The notes: a model not told the origin generated them from the sequence alone. 48,990 bases of DNA from an uncultured SAR116 cluster alpha proteobacterium (GCA_902590245.1 CACIWG010000011.1:1-48990); one strand, 5' to 3'. Counted from the first letter of the stretch, positions 9,497 through 18,715 are shown. Numbers and translations: made by a program.

Positions 9497-10599
9497 TCAA
9501 AAATATGATTGGATCTATTTTTTTTTGTATAAATGTAATTTTTATTTATTTTATTTGGTTTAATTTTTAATTTAACAACTTTTACAACTTTCAAACCTTC
9601 TTCATTTAACTTTTGGATCTTATTCGGATTATTAGTAATTAAATTGATTTTTTTTAAATTTAATTTTTTTAATATTGCAACAGCAACATCATAAGATCTC
9701 TCATCATCTCTGAAACCAAGTGTAAAATTTGCATCTACTGTATCTAAACCATCTTCTTGAAGTTTATAGGCCCTTATTTTATTTGTAAGACCAATATTTC
9801 TTCCTTCTTGAGGTAAATAAACAATTATGCCCTCTCCATTATTAACCATTAGATCAAGAGACTTATCTAATTGTTCACCACAGTCACATTTCATACTCTG
9901 AAATATGTCTCCTGTAACACATTGGCTATGAATTCGAACTGTTGGGACTGAATTTGATGATTTTTTTTCATTAATCTTACCAATTATAATACAAAAATAT
10001 TCTTTTGGTTCATTGTTATATTTAAAAACAATTATTTCTGCATTTTTAGTTTTTTTAATTGGCAATTTAGCCTTTACAATAATTTCAACATCTGACTTTT
10101 TTACTTCAAATAATTCTTCAAGTTCTAACATATTAAAGAAAAATATTTTATTTTTTAAAGCTAATTGTTCAACTTGAAAGTTTAAAGAATGTTTAATTAT
10201 AGAAAAGATACAACTCGGAAGTAATTTACCTTTCTTTAAAATTTTCAAAATTAAATTTATAAGTTTGGATTTTTCTTCAATAACTCCGTTTAACTTTAAG
10301 TTATTTTCCATATTGTTACCAAACGCTAAATTATATATTTGGTTTTGTGTCCATTTTGAATTAATAATTATAGAACAGCAATAATCAGTTTTAATATTTA
10401 ATGTTTTGCATCTTTCAGGAGATAATAAAAGGTTTGGAAAACTTTTAGAAAAATTTTTATGAAAATTTATGGTATCTTCATTAATAGCCTCAGTAGCTGT
10501 AAATAAGATGTTATATCTATTATCGTTATCGGAAAGAATTATATTATTTCCCTTATTTAATTCAAATAATATTCTTTCAAATTGTAGATTATGTTTCAT
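9493..10599 (-). CDS. ribA: GTP cyclohydrolase II with degenerate RibB-like N-terminal domain
   Basis: First step of riboflavin synthesis, opening GTP to a diaminopyrimidine. The C-terminal half has the GTP cyclohydrolase II signature: VRIHSQCVTGDIFQSMKCDCGEQLD with zinc ligands Cys227, Cys238 and Cys240, YLPQEGRNIGL, DDERSYDVAVAIL and LITNNPNKI. The N-terminal about 200 residues align in outline with 3,4-DHBP synthase (NKGNNIILSDNDNRYN) but lack its ENEGD metal-binding motif, so this half is probably inactive, as in other alphaproteobacterial RibA proteins. I chose ATG at 10599 over the upstream TTG at 10632, whose extra residues come from a TA-repeat-like leader. Confidence 0.9.
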   Translation of the reverse strand: MKHNLQFERILFELNKGNNIILSDNDNRYNILFTATEAINEDTINFHKNFSKSFPNLLLSPERCKTLNIKTDYCCSIIINSKWTQNQIYNLAFGNNMENNLKLNGVIEEKSKLINLILKILKKGKLLPSCIFSIIKHSLNFQVEQLALKNKIFFFNMLELEELFEVKKSDVEIIVKAKLPIKKTKNAEIIVFKYNNEPKEYFCIIIGKINEKKSSNSVPTVRIHSQCVTGDIFQSMKCDCGEQLDKSLDLMVNNGEGIIVYLPQEGRNIGLTNKIRAYKLQEDGLDTVDANFTLGFRDDERSYDVAVAILKKLNLKKINLITNNPNKIQKLNEEGLKVVKVVKLKIKPNKINKNYIYTKKNRSNHIFD

Positions 10600-10636
10600 G
10601 TCTATAATATTAATGATATATATATAGTTCAAAAAA

Positions 10637-11323
10637 ATGCAAAAAAAATTTATTATACTTAATAATGATAGACTATTAAATGATTTAATAGAAGAACAAG
10701 TATCAATAGTTTTTGAAAATAATTTTCATATAAAATTCTTAAAAAGTGATAACATTAACATTCTTAGTGAACATAGTGAAATAGATCTTATCATTATAAA
10801 CTTTAAATTCATTAGAGATAATTACAATATTTTTAGTAACCTAGAAAATGAATACAAATCTAAAATTATTATTGTATTTGATGACGGAGTCGAAAGATCA
10901 CAATTAAAAAAATATCACCATCACCATTTTATTGTGAAACCATTTAGACTTAAACAATTGATTGATATTATTAAGGATTTTTTTATAAGACATGAAACGT
11001 ATGAGAAAAATATTAAGATAACATTTAATTTGATATTTAGACCTGAGACTAAAATTTTATTAGATCAAAAAAATAATATGACTATAAATTTGACTGAAAA
11101 GGAAAGTAAATTATTAAATTTTATATTAGAGAACAAAGAAAAGGTTCTTAAAAAAGACGAAATTTTAATAAATGTATGGGGTATCAGTGAAAGAATTAAT
11201 ACCCATACACTAGAAACACATATATATAGTTTGAAAAAAAAGCTAGATAATTTCAAACATAATCATATGTTTATCTGTTCTGACAATTTTGGTGGGTACT
11301 ATTTTAATGAGTTAAAGGATTAA
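10637..11323 (+). CDS. OmpR-type response regulator with degenerate receiver
   Basis: Two-domain protein: a receiver-like N-terminus (about 1-118) and an OmpR/PhoB winged-helix DNA-binding domain (about 130-226) containing LTEKESKLLNFILENKEKV and THTLETHIYSLKKKLD, the recognition-helix region. The receiver keeps the conserved Lys-Pro pair (Lys101-Pro102, VKPF). The residue at the phosphorylated-Asp position is Asn55 (DLIIINF), and the first acidic pair is reduced to NND. It should therefore not be phosphorylated in the usual way. No histidine kinase lies nearby. It is divergent from ribA, with only 37 bases between the starts. Confidence 0.85.
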   Translation: MQKKFIILNNDRLLNDLIEEQVSIVFENNFHIKFLKSDNINILSEHSEIDLIIINFKFIRDNYNIFSNLENEYKSKIIIVFDDGVERSQLKKYHHHHFIVKPFRLKQLIDIIKDFFIRHETYEKNIKITFNLIFRPETKILLDQKNNMTINLTEKESKLLNFILENKEKVLKKDEILINVWGISERINTHTLETHIYSLKKKLDNFKHNHMFICSDNFGGYYFNELKD

Positions 11324-11324
11324 T

Positions 11325-11399
11325 TGGCTGGGGTGGTAGGATTCGAACCTACGGTACACGGGATCAAAACCCGATGCCTTACCACTTGGCTACACCCCA
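11325..11399 (-). tRNA. tRNA-Gln (anticodon TTG), CCA encoded
   Basis: Cloverleaf on the minus strand: acceptor TGGGGTG pairs with CACCCCA, discriminator G, and the CCA tail is genomically encoded. The anticodon loop is TTTTGAT inside a CGGG-type stem, giving anticodon TTG (reads CAA, Gln). The T arm contains GGTTCGAATCC. The 3' end stops 2 nt from the stop codon of the convergent response regulator. The gene follows ispE on the same strand and may be cotranscribed with it; two TATAAT-like hexamers occur at the end of ispE (11415-11420 and 11428-11433). Confidence 0.97.
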
Positions 11400-11415
11400 T
11401 TTAAGAGTATATTTA

Positions 11416-12288
11416 TTATATAAATCTATTATATCCAAACTCTTTTTTATTTCCATGCCAAATAAAATAATTTTTTTGCAACTTTAATCTTTTAAATTCT
11501 CTATCATTTATAAAGTCTTGAGAATTTTTAAATATTCCAAAACAACTTGAACCACTTCCAGACATGCCATAAGCAACAATTTTTTTAAAAGATTTTAAAT
11601 ATCTTAAAATTTTTTTTATTTCTGGTTCAATAGATTGAGATACAAATTCGAGGGAATTGAAAATTTTAATCTTATTAAAATACATTTGTTTTGTATTTTT
11701 AACTTCTGTTAAATTAAAGCTATCAAAAACTTTTTTTGTAGATAATATTTTGTTTGGATAAATAACTAAAAATTTATTATCTTTTGCGACATTTATTGTT
11801 TTTAATTTTTCTCCAGTCCCACTTAATTTTAAACTTTTACTCACTATACATGCAGGAACATCTGAACCAATTTTTAAACCTATTTCTTTTAATTTTTTTA
11901 AAGAAATTTTTTTTTTATTATCAGGTTTTTTATTATAAAAATGTCTAAGTCCTAGTAATAAAGCCGCACTATCAGAAGACCCTCCACCTAGTCCAGCTCC
12001 AATAGGTATATTTTTTTTTAATGTGATATTATATTTATCATTATTTTCAAATTCATTATTAAAGTAATTTAATGTTTTAGATAAGACGTTTTCGTCTTTT
12101 AAAAAAAAACTGCTATCCTTACTTATTTTAATCTTATTTAAATTACTGAGTTTAATGTTAATTATGTCATGTAAATTTAAAAAACAAATATCACTTTCTA
12201 ATGAATGATAACCGTTCTTCAATTTTTCCTTTACGAAAAGATTTAGATTTAATTTAGCTGGCGCCATTAAAGAAAGAGAATGTGTCAT
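11416..12288 (-). CDS. ispE: IspE, 4-diphosphocytidyl-methylerythritol kinase
   Basis: GHMP-superfamily kinase phosphorylating CDP-methylerythritol in the MEP isoprenoid pathway. The N-terminal APAKLNLNLFV carries the conserved Lys, and the glycine-rich ATP loop IPIGAGLGGGSSDSAALL lies at about 94-111. GSDVPAC carries the catalytic Asp, and YGMSGSGSSCFG is the C-terminal GHMP motif 3. The length of 290 residues is normal. The start overlaps the upstream TPR gene as ATGA. That IspE is present says the organism makes isoprenoids by the MEP route. Confidence 0.96.
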   Translation of the reverse strand: MTHSLSLMAPAKLNLNLFVKEKLKNGYHSLESDICFLNLHDIINIKLSNLNKIKISKDSSFFLKDENVLSKTLNYFNNEFENNDKYNITLKKNIPIGAGLGGGSSDSAALLLGLRHFYNKKPDNKKKISLKKLKEIGLKIGSDVPACIVSKSLKLSGTGEKLKTINVAKDNKFLVIYPNKILSTKKVFDSFNLTEVKNTKQMYFNKIKIFNSLEFVSQSIEPEIKKILRYLKSFKKIVAYGMSGSGSSCFGIFKNSQDFINDREFKRLKLQKNYFIWHGNKKEFGYNRFI

Positions 12289-13907
12289 TTAGTATATTTT
12301 TTTAATTTTGATTTAATAATTTTTTTTAACTTATTATTGGCATTTCCAGTTAAAGCTTTATTCCATTCATAAATTGCTTCTTTTTTTCTGCCCACTTTAT
12401 AATAAATATCTCCGAGGTGATCTATGATTTCTGAATTATTTGGTTCTAATTCTATAGCCATTTGAATTGTTCTAATAGCTTTATTTACATCATTCATTTT
12501 AAACTGTATCCAACCAAGAGTATCTAAAAAATAACCATTATTGTTTTCAACTTTTAATGCTCTGGAGATAAGTTTTTTTGCTTTAGGTAAATCTTCATTT
12601 CTAGTTGCCATTGAATAACTAAGATAGTTTAGAATATAGGCATCGTTTGGGTTTGTAGAAATTAGTTCGATTAGTATTTTTTTTGAATCTTCCCAGTTGT
12701 CTAGCTTTTCTAAACAAATGGCTTTGAGATAATTATAGTTGTTTTTATTTACACTTCTCTCAATTAATTCATCATAGATTTGAATTGCTTTATCACATTT
12801 ATTTTGATCTCTATAATTATTAGCGATTATAGACAATACCTCACTATTTTTTGGATATTTGTCTTTGATTGAATCTAAGAACAAGTTTGAGTTATCTTTA
12901 TCAATAAAATTTAAAATCTTATATTTTTTAATTTGTGAATACAAATACAAAAAGGAATCTTCATCAATTCTATTAATTTTTTTTAATGCAATTTTGTAAT
13001 TTTTTTCATTAGAATACAAATCAGCTAAAAAATAATTACTGTTTCCTAAAGTAGGTTCCAAATAATGCGAAATTTCATGTAGTATTTTTAAGTATGAGCT
13101 AGGTATATTTTTTTGAGAAGAAAGAACTAAAGATAAATGAGAGAATAAATTTGCAAATATAAACTTATGATTTTTTTGTATTTTACGGTTTTTTTCATTT
13201 TCAAAATACAATTTCAAAGACTTAATATCATAATTAAATTTCAAGCTAAATTCATAAATTTTTTCTTCAAATATTTTTGGATATTTTCGTTTCAAGTAAC
13301 CTAAATATAAAATATTTTCAATAAGACTTAAATTTATTTTTTTCATGTCAGAATGAATTTGGTTTTCGAGTTTTGTATTTTCAAAAATTAATAAATGAAA
13401 AACACTAGATCTTTTGGAATCTATGAAAATATGATCATAATCATTGGCGTTTAATAATTTAATATAATTAAGTTTTTCAAAAATTATATTAAATCCTGGT
13501 AAATGATTTTTTATAAAATTAAAATCATTAGGATTTAATATTTTTTCATTTTTTAGATTTATTAGAAAATCTGGAAGATTATACATTGGTAATTGATTTA
13601 ATTTAGATGGAGCAACCAATTTAAATTCTTTTGCCTTTTCAAAATTACCATTGATTAAGTAACTTTTAAAATTTAATTCTGCTAATGTTATATCTAAATT
13701 TAAATTTTGGGACTTTGAAATTATTTCTGATGCAATTTCATTATTACCCTTTTTTAAGAGGTATTTAGTAGATAAAAATCTACCAGAATTTGAACTTGGC
13801 TCAAGTTTAGATTTAATTTTATTAACTTTTAGATTAGCAGTACAACTCATGAAAAGAGTGATCATGAGAAATAAAAAAATTAACTTAAAAATTTTCATCG
13901 GAAACAT
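12285..13907 (-). CDS. TPR-repeat lipoprotein
   Basis: Exported protein with a lipobox-like signal peptide (LFMSC; lipidated Cys at residue 22 from the first ATG, 19 from the second ATG at 13898). The N-terminal about 330 residues are helical and poorly conserved. The C-terminal about 350-525 hold recognisable tetratricopeptide repeats, for example DKAIQIYDELIERS, NKAIRTIQMAIELEPNNSEI and KEAIYEWNKALTGN. A large TPR protein next to ispE is a recurring alphaproteobacterial arrangement. The partner protein is unknown; a scaffold role at the periplasmic face or outer membrane is inferred. Confidence 0.85.
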   Translation of the reverse strand: MFPMKIFKLIFLFLMITLFMSCTANLKVNKIKSKLEPSSNSGRFLSTKYLLKKGNNEIASEIISKSQNLNLDITLAELNFKSYLINGNFEKAKEFKLVAPSKLNQLPMYNLPDFLINLKNEKILNPNDFNFIKNHLPGFNIIFEKLNYIKLLNANDYDHIFIDSKRSSVFHLLIFENTKLENQIHSDMKKINLSLIENILYLGYLKRKYPKIFEEKIYEFSLKFNYDIKSLKLYFENEKNRKIQKNHKFIFANLFSHLSLVLSSQKNIPSSYLKILHEISHYLEPTLGNSNYFLADLYSNEKNYKIALKKINRIDEDSFLYLYSQIKKYKILNFIDKDNSNLFLDSIKDKYPKNSEVLSIIANNYRDQNKCDKAIQIYDELIERSVNKNNYNYLKAICLEKLDNWEDSKKILIELISTNPNDAYILNYLSYSMATRNEDLPKAKKLISRALKVENNNGYFLDTLGWIQFKMNDVNKAIRTIQMAIELEPNNSEIIDHLGDIYYKVGRKKEAIYEWNKALTGNANNKLKKIIKSKLKKYTK

Positions 13908-13952
13908 ATTCTACTATATACGATATCATTAAATTATTCTATCATAAGTATC

Positions 13953-14570
13953 ATGGAACAAAAAAATGAAAATGAACATTTAGTGATTAAAAATTACAGT
14001 AACTTTTTATTAGATTTAGGGTTAAACATTTTTTTTTCTCAGGAACATGATTTAAAAACTCAACAAGGAAAAATAGAGAAAAATTTGAAATGTATTCAAG
14101 ATATTGATAGGTATGTTGAAGAGTGGCAAATTAAAAATGATTTTCAGATAATTTTAAGAAACAATAATAAGTCTTCAAAAATTTTATTATTATTATCAGA
14201 AAATAATAATTTTATAAATTTTGATCAACTTAGAAAAAGTCATATCGGGCTATTAGAAAAAATGTTTGGATCGATTGAACAAAATTTAGATGACTTTATT
14301 GTCATTAATATTGATTTTATGAAAATAAAGGAAAGTCATTTGCCAAAAATTAAAGAAATATTAAAATTATATTTTATAATTTCAAAGCCAAAAATTTTTA
14401 TTGACATGTGTTCAGATGACTTAATTAATTATTTTGAATTGGATAAGCTTAGTTTAAAATTTGACAATTTTAAAATTCCTGCAATTTCAGACATAATTAA
14501 AAAACAAAGCTTAAAAAGAGATGCTTGGTTACAATTGAAATTATTAAAGGTAAGCTTAAATGAATTTTAA
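13953..14570 (+). CDS. Probable decayed family-4-like uracil-DNA glycosylase, active site lost
   Basis: No intact catalytic family is obvious, but the 205-residue chain tracks the family-4 UDG layout. KILLLLSE (76-83) sits where these enzymes have vMliGEaPG, IGLLEKMF (98-105) where they have GqLLdrML, and DDFIVINID (113-121) where they have vYitN. KPKIFI (145-150) matches the PK-Iv strand, and IPAISDIIKKQSLKRDAW (175-192) matches the end of the domain that contains the HPa motif and KReaW. The GEAPG loop, the HP motif and the four Fe-S cysteines are absent. The reading frame is intact and overlaps slt by 11 nt. Homology is my inference from pattern and position. Confidence 0.55.
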   Translation: MEQKNENEHLVIKNYSNFLLDLGLNIFFSQEHDLKTQQGKIEKNLKCIQDIDRYVEEWQIKNDFQIILRNNNKSSKILLLLSENNNFINFDQLRKSHIGLLEKMFGSIEQNLDDFIVINIDFMKIKESHLPKIKEILKLYFIISKPKIFIDMCSDDLINYFELDKLSLKFDNFKIPAISDIIKKQSLKRDAWLQLKLLKVSLNEF

Positions 14571-16317
14571 TTATAAATATTTAAAATGGTCTTTAATTAT
14601 ATTATTAGGTGTTATTTTAAGATTTAGTAACTCTATTGCAGATAATAATTTAAATATTAATATACTGAATTCTTCTGACACAAAAATTTATAGAGAAATT
14701 TTTGAATTACAATCTCAACAAATTAAAAATAAAAATTCTAAAATATGGAAAAAAATAGAAAGATTAAAAAAACAAATTGATAATAAAATCTTATTTGGAA
14801 CAATAAATGCTGAAAAATTTTTACATCCCACCGGATGGAGAAGTTCTTACAAAGAGTTAAAGGATTGGTTAAATGAGTACCATGATCATCCTGATGCTTA
14901 TAAAATTCACAGACTTGCTCTAAGAAGAAAACCTACTAAATCAAAATCACCTAAGAAGCCCAGTGGAAATTTTTTAAATGGTTATGGAAATATATCCAAA
15001 GATTTAATTAAACCAACCTTTCCTCTTACAACATCAAAATATAAAAAAGACTCGTTTAAAATTTCAATAAAAGCAAGAAGAGCGATTAGAAGAAAAAAAT
15101 TAGACTATGTCGATAATTTATTATCATCAAAAAAAACAAAACAAAAACTTACATTTCAAGAATTAGCTCAACTGAGAGCTGAGCTTGCACACGCATACTT
15201 TATTTTTAAAAAAGATAAAAAAAGTTTAAGACAAGCAAGAGTATCAATAAGTTTATCTGGCCATAAAAATGCATTAGCTTTTTGGTCTGGGGGGTTAGCT
15301 TCTTGGAGATTAGGAGATTTGAAATTATCTAAATGGTTCTTTAACAATCTTTCAAATTTAAATGATGGTCCTGAAAGTATATTATCTGCAGGAAGTTTTT
15401 GGTCAGCAAAAGTAGCATATCATTTAGGTGAGTATAAAAATGTTAACAAACATTTATATAGGGCGATTAAACATGATAGGACTTTTTATTCAACTTTAAG
15501 TAAAGCTTCATTGGGTTATCAAGATGACTATGACTTTAAGTTAAAAGAAATTTCGAAAAAATTCATTTTAAAATTAAAATCATTCAAAGCAGGAAAAAGA
15601 ATTTTAGCTTTAATACAAGTCTCTGAGCATCATAAAGCATCTAGAGAATTCAGAAAATTAATTTTCAATTTTAATGAAAAAGAATATCCAGAAATTGTAT
15701 CTTTTGCGTCTAAATATAACATGCCAGGATTTGCCTTCAGACTGTCCGCTATTCTAAGGAACGATTATGATAAAATTCTTTTAGGTGGTTTATATCCGCT
15801 TCCGAATTGGGATGTATCATCTCTACCAATCAAAGATAAATCACTTATTTTCTCAATAACAAGACAAGAATCTGGGTTTAATCCTAGAGCTAAAAGTTAC
15901 GCAAATGCTTTAGGTTTGATGCAAGTTTTACCATCAACAGCGTCATTTATAATGAAAAATAGAGCTTACCGTAAAAAAGAAATTTTATTTGATGAGGAAA
16001 AAAATTTATTTGTTGCATCTAAATATATTCAATTTCTTTTAAAGTTAGATATTATTAAAAAAGATATAAGTAAAATGTTAGCATCATATAACGCTGGTCC
16101 GGGAAATTTTAGCAAATGGTCAAAAAATTTTTATACACCCAAAATTGATCCCATCTTTATGATTGAAACTTTACCTGCTAGACAAACTAGAAATTATATC
16201 AAATTAGTATTAACAAATTTATGGATTTATAAAATTAGACTGAATGAAAAACCTGAATTAATATTCAAATTAGCAAGTGGAAGTATTCCAAAATACGAAC
16301 ATAGAGATGATAGATAA
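14560..16317 (+). CDS. Soluble lytic murein transglycosylase (Slt-like)
   Basis: Periplasmic enzyme that cleaves peptidoglycan glycan strands, forming 1,6-anhydro-MurNAc ends. A signal peptide (ending NSIA) is followed by a long helical superhelix domain with Sel1/TPR-like character. The C-terminal SLT domain has the catalytic Glu437 in ITRQESGFNPRA, then ANALGLMQVLPSTA and LASYNAGPGN. Total length of 585 residues fits Slt70-type enzymes. The start overlaps the upstream gene by 11 nt and the end overlaps moaB by 11 nt. Confidence 0.93.
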   Translation: MNFNYKYLKWSLIILLGVILRFSNSIADNNLNINILNSSDTKIYREIFELQSQQIKNKNSKIWKKIERLKKQIDNKILFGTINAEKFLHPTGWRSSYKELKDWLNEYHDHPDAYKIHRLALRRKPTKSKSPKKPSGNFLNGYGNISKDLIKPTFPLTTSKYKKDSFKISIKARRAIRRKKLDYVDNLLSSKKTKQKLTFQELAQLRAELAHAYFIFKKDKKSLRQARVSISLSGHKNALAFWSGGLASWRLGDLKLSKWFFNNLSNLNDGPESILSAGSFWSAKVAYHLGEYKNVNKHLYRAIKHDRTFYSTLSKASLGYQDDYDFKLKEISKKFILKLKSFKAGKRILALIQVSEHHKASREFRKLIFNFNEKEYPEIVSFASKYNMPGFAFRLSAILRNDYDKILLGGLYPLPNWDVSSLPIKDKSLIFSITRQESGFNPRAKSYANALGLMQVLPSTASFIMKNRAYRKKEILFDEEKNLFVASKYIQFLLKLDIIKKDISKMLASYNAGPGNFSKWSKNFYTPKIDPIFMIETLPARQTRNYIKLVLTNLWIYKIRLNEKPELIFKLASGSIPKYEHRDDR

Positions 16318-16831
16318 ATCAATACAATTTTTTGGAATTAATATAGCTGTCTTAACAATATCAGATACTAGAGATTTAAATAATGATAAATCTGGTTCAA
16401 TTTTAAAAAGTCTGGTACAAGATTATGGTCATAATTGTATATTAAGAGATATTATTAAGGATGAACCTAAAGAGCTTTTATCAATTTTGAATCAATGGGT
16501 AAATAATAAAAACTTAGATGTTATAATTACTTCAGGAGGAACAGGATTGACAGGTCGAGATATAACAGTGGATGTAACAGAATCTTTTTTTGACAAAAAA
16601 ATTGATGGTTTTGGTGAGCTGTTTAGATTTATTTCATATAAAAAAATTGGCACTTCCACAATACAAAGTAGAGCTGTTGCAGGAACAAAAAACGGAAAGT
16701 ATATATTTTGTTTACCTGGCTCTCCTTCGGCATGTAAAGATGCTTGGGAAGAAATTTTAAAATTTCAATTAGATATAAGACATAAGCCATGTAACTTTGT
16801 TGAAATAATGCCTAGATTGAATGAAACCTAA
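16307..16831 (+). CDS. moaB: MoaB/MogA-type molybdopterin protein
   Basis: Molybdenum-cofactor synthesis protein that adenylylates molybdopterin (MogA activity) or is its paralogue. IAVLTISDTRD opens the fold, DVIITSGGTGLTGRDITVDV is the pterin-binding signature, and FCLPGSPSACKDAWEE closes it. I chose ATG at 16307 (about 174 residues) because it gives the family's usual short N-terminus; the GTG at 16277 would add ten residues deep inside slt. No other molybdenum gene is in the window, so cofactor use cannot be judged here. Confidence 0.93.
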   Translation: MIDKSIQFFGINIAVLTISDTRDLNNDKSGSILKSLVQDYGHNCILRDIIKDEPKELLSILNQWVNNKNLDVIITSGGTGLTGRDITVDVTESFFDKKIDGFGELFRFISYKKIGTSTIQSRAVAGTKNGKYIFCLPGSPSACKDAWEEILKFQLDIRHKPCNFVEIMPRLNET

Positions 16832-16845
16832 AAAATTTAAATAGA

Positions 16846-17550
16846 GTGCCAAATCTTTTCGAAGAAAAAAAATATTTTCGCAACCCTGAAAAAATCATGA
16901 TAGGAGTAGATGAAGTTGGGAGAGGTTGTTGGGCAGGACCTGTTTTAAGTTGTGCTTCTTATATTTATCCTTCAAGATTTCTTAATTTACCAAAAATTGA
17001 CGATTCAAAAAAAATGAATAAAAAAGATAGAAGAAAAATCTTAACATCATCATCATCTTTTTCAACATGCGCGATAGGATGTTCAACAGTAAATGAAATT
17101 GAAAATCTTGGAATTGATGTCAGTAACGATTTAGCAGCATTAAGAGCAGTTATTCTTCTAATTCAAAATTTTAGTTTTTATTCAAAAAAACATTTAATTT
17201 TTGATGTATTTTTTGATGGAAATAGAATTCCTAGATTTGAAATGTTTAAAAATTTGTACAGTATAATTAAAAATAAAATAAAAATTAATTGTATTGTAAA
17301 GGGAGATTCAAAAGTTATGTCTATAGCTCTCGCAAGTATTGTTGCGAAAGAGACAAGAGATATAATAATGAATCATCAGCATAATTTTTATCCACAGTAT
17401 AATTTTAAAAATAATGTTGGTTATGGAACAAAAGAACACAGAGATATGATAATGAAATACGGAATAGTGAAAATTCATAGAAGAAACTTTAAGCCTATTA
17501 GTACAATATTTAGTTATAAAAAAAATAAAAAATCTATATATTGTTTATGA
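16846..17550 (+). CDS. rnhB: Ribonuclease HII
   Basis: Removes RNA from RNA-DNA hybrids and single ribonucleotides from DNA. The catalytic set is visible: Asp22 and Glu23 in IGVDEVGRG, Asp124 in FFDGNRIP, and Asp172 in the segment AKETRD that follows KGDSKVMSIALASIV. The length of 234 residues is slightly above average. The start is GTG at 16846, needed to retain the short N-terminal segment; the first ATG would begin directly at the catalytic strand. It is followed on the same strand by ccrM, an arrangement common in alphaproteobacteria. Confidence 0.95.
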   Translation: MPNLFEEKKYFRNPEKIMIGVDEVGRGCWAGPVLSCASYIYPSRFLNLPKIDDSKKMNKKDRRKILTSSSSFSTCAIGCSTVNEIENLGIDVSNDLAALRAVILLIQNFSFYSKKHLIFDVFFDGNRIPRFEMFKNLYSIIKNKIKINCIVKGDSKVMSIALASIVAKETRDIIMNHQHNFYPQYNFKNNVGYGTKEHRDMIMKYGIVKIHRRNFKPISTIFSYKKNKKSIYCL

Positions 17551-17638
17551 ATTTTTATAATTTTATAAACTATTGACTTACCAAAATTTTTATAATTTTA
17601 TCACATTATATAAACAGTTTTTCAACAATTTATAAACA
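17551..17638 (+). promoter_or_regulatory. Repeat-bearing leader upstream of ccrM
   Basis: The 88 bases between rnhB and ccrM hold a perfect 16-base direct repeat ATTTTTATAATTTTAT at 17551-17566 and 17586-17601. They also hold three TATAAAC heptamers at 17564, 17609 and 17631. A TTGACT hexamer at 17573-17578 could be a -35, but no well-spaced -10 follows. The region probably holds the ccrM promoter; repeats could equally be AT-rich noise or regulator sites. Confidence 0.4.
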
Positions 17639-18715
17639 ATGAATATCGAAAATATAAAAAATAAAATTATTCATGGAAACTCTTTAGAAATTTTAAAAAA
17701 AATACCTGAAAATTCTGTGGATCTCATTTTTGCAGATCCTCCATATAATTTACAGTTATCAAAAACTTTATTACGCCCAGATCAAACCAAAGTGGATGGC
17801 CTAAAAGAGAATTGGGATAAGTTTGATAGTTTTGATCATTACGATAATTTTACCTTGAGTTGGTTAAAAAGCTGTAAAAAAATTCTAAAATCAAATGGTT
17901 CAATGTGGATTATAGGCTCTTACCATAATATTTTTAGAATTGGCTATGTGCTACAAAATTTAGGATTTTGGATATTGAATGATGTTGTTTGGATCAAAAC
18001 TAATCCAATGCCTAATTTTCGTGGGAAAAGATTCACAAATGCACACGAAACTATGATTTGGGTTTCAAAAAACAAAAATTCAAAATACACTTTCAATTAT
18101 GAATCTATGAAATCTCTCAATGGTGATTTACAAATGAGATCTGATTGGAACTTCCCTATATGCAATGGTAAAGAGAGATTAAAAGATGAGAATGGTGTTA
18201 AGATTCATCCTACTCAAAAACCAGAAAGTTTAATAAGCAGAATTTTGTTAGCTAGCACTAATGTGAATGATATTATATTGGATCCCTTTTTCGGAACAGG
18301 AACAACTGGAGCCGTAGCAAAGAAGTTAAATAGAAATTTCATAGGAATTGAACAAGATTTAAATTATGTAAATTCTGCTCAATATCGTATAAATAAAGCT
18401 GAAAAAATTGAAAATGTTGAATTAATTCAAACACCTCCAAAAGAGAAGGTTAAAAGAATTCCATTCGGATCACTTATCGAAAGAGGATTAATTATACCAG
18501 GTGAAGTCTTAACTGATTTAAGAAAAAGATGGACTGCAAAAGTGAGAGCCGATGGAAGCTTAATTTCTAGGGATAATAGAGGTTCAATTCATTCAGTTGG
18601 TGCGGCATTACAAGGACTTCCTGCCTGTAATGGTTGGACATTTTGGCATGTTAAAAGATCAGGTAGATTAATACCAATAGATCATTTAAGAAATACAATT
18701 AAACTAACGGCTTAA
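17639..18715 (+). CDS. ccrM: CcrM-type GANTC adenine-N6 DNA methyltransferase
   Basis: Orphan cell-cycle methyltransferase of alphaproteobacteria. The order of motifs marks a beta-class enzyme: DPPY (33-36) in [10 protein letters not shown] comes before the FxGxG SAM motif in [11 protein letters not shown] (about 214-224). A C-terminal domain after about 265 ([36 protein letters not shown]) is the DNA-binding extension typical of CcrM. The length of 358 residues matches Caulobacter CcrM. No restriction endonuclease lies beside it, supporting a regulatory rather than restriction role. The 3' end overlaps glcB, convergent, by 12 nt. Confidence 0.94.
   Translation: MNIENIKNKIIHGNSLEILKKIPENSVDLIFADPPYNLQLSKTLLRPDQTKVDGLKENWDKFDSFDHYDNFTLSWLKSCKKILKSNGSMWIIGSYHNIFRIGYVLQNLGFWILNDVVWIKTNPMPNFRGKRFTNAHETMIWVSKNKNSKYTFNYESMKSLNGDLQMRSDWNFPICNGKERLKDENGVKIHPTQKPESLISRILLASTNVNDIILDPFFGTGTTGAVAKKLNRNFIGIEQDLNYVNSAQYRINKAEKIENVELIQTPPKEKVKRIPFGSLIERGLIIPGEVLTDLRKRWTAKVRADGSLISRDNRGSIHSVGAALQGLPACNGWTFWHVKRSGRLIPIDHLRNTIKLTA

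Noticed and set aside
17639-18715. Restriction-modification system with ccrM as its methylase
   Set aside because: No endonuclease gene adjoins it and the C-terminal extension is that of the solitary cell-cycle enzyme.
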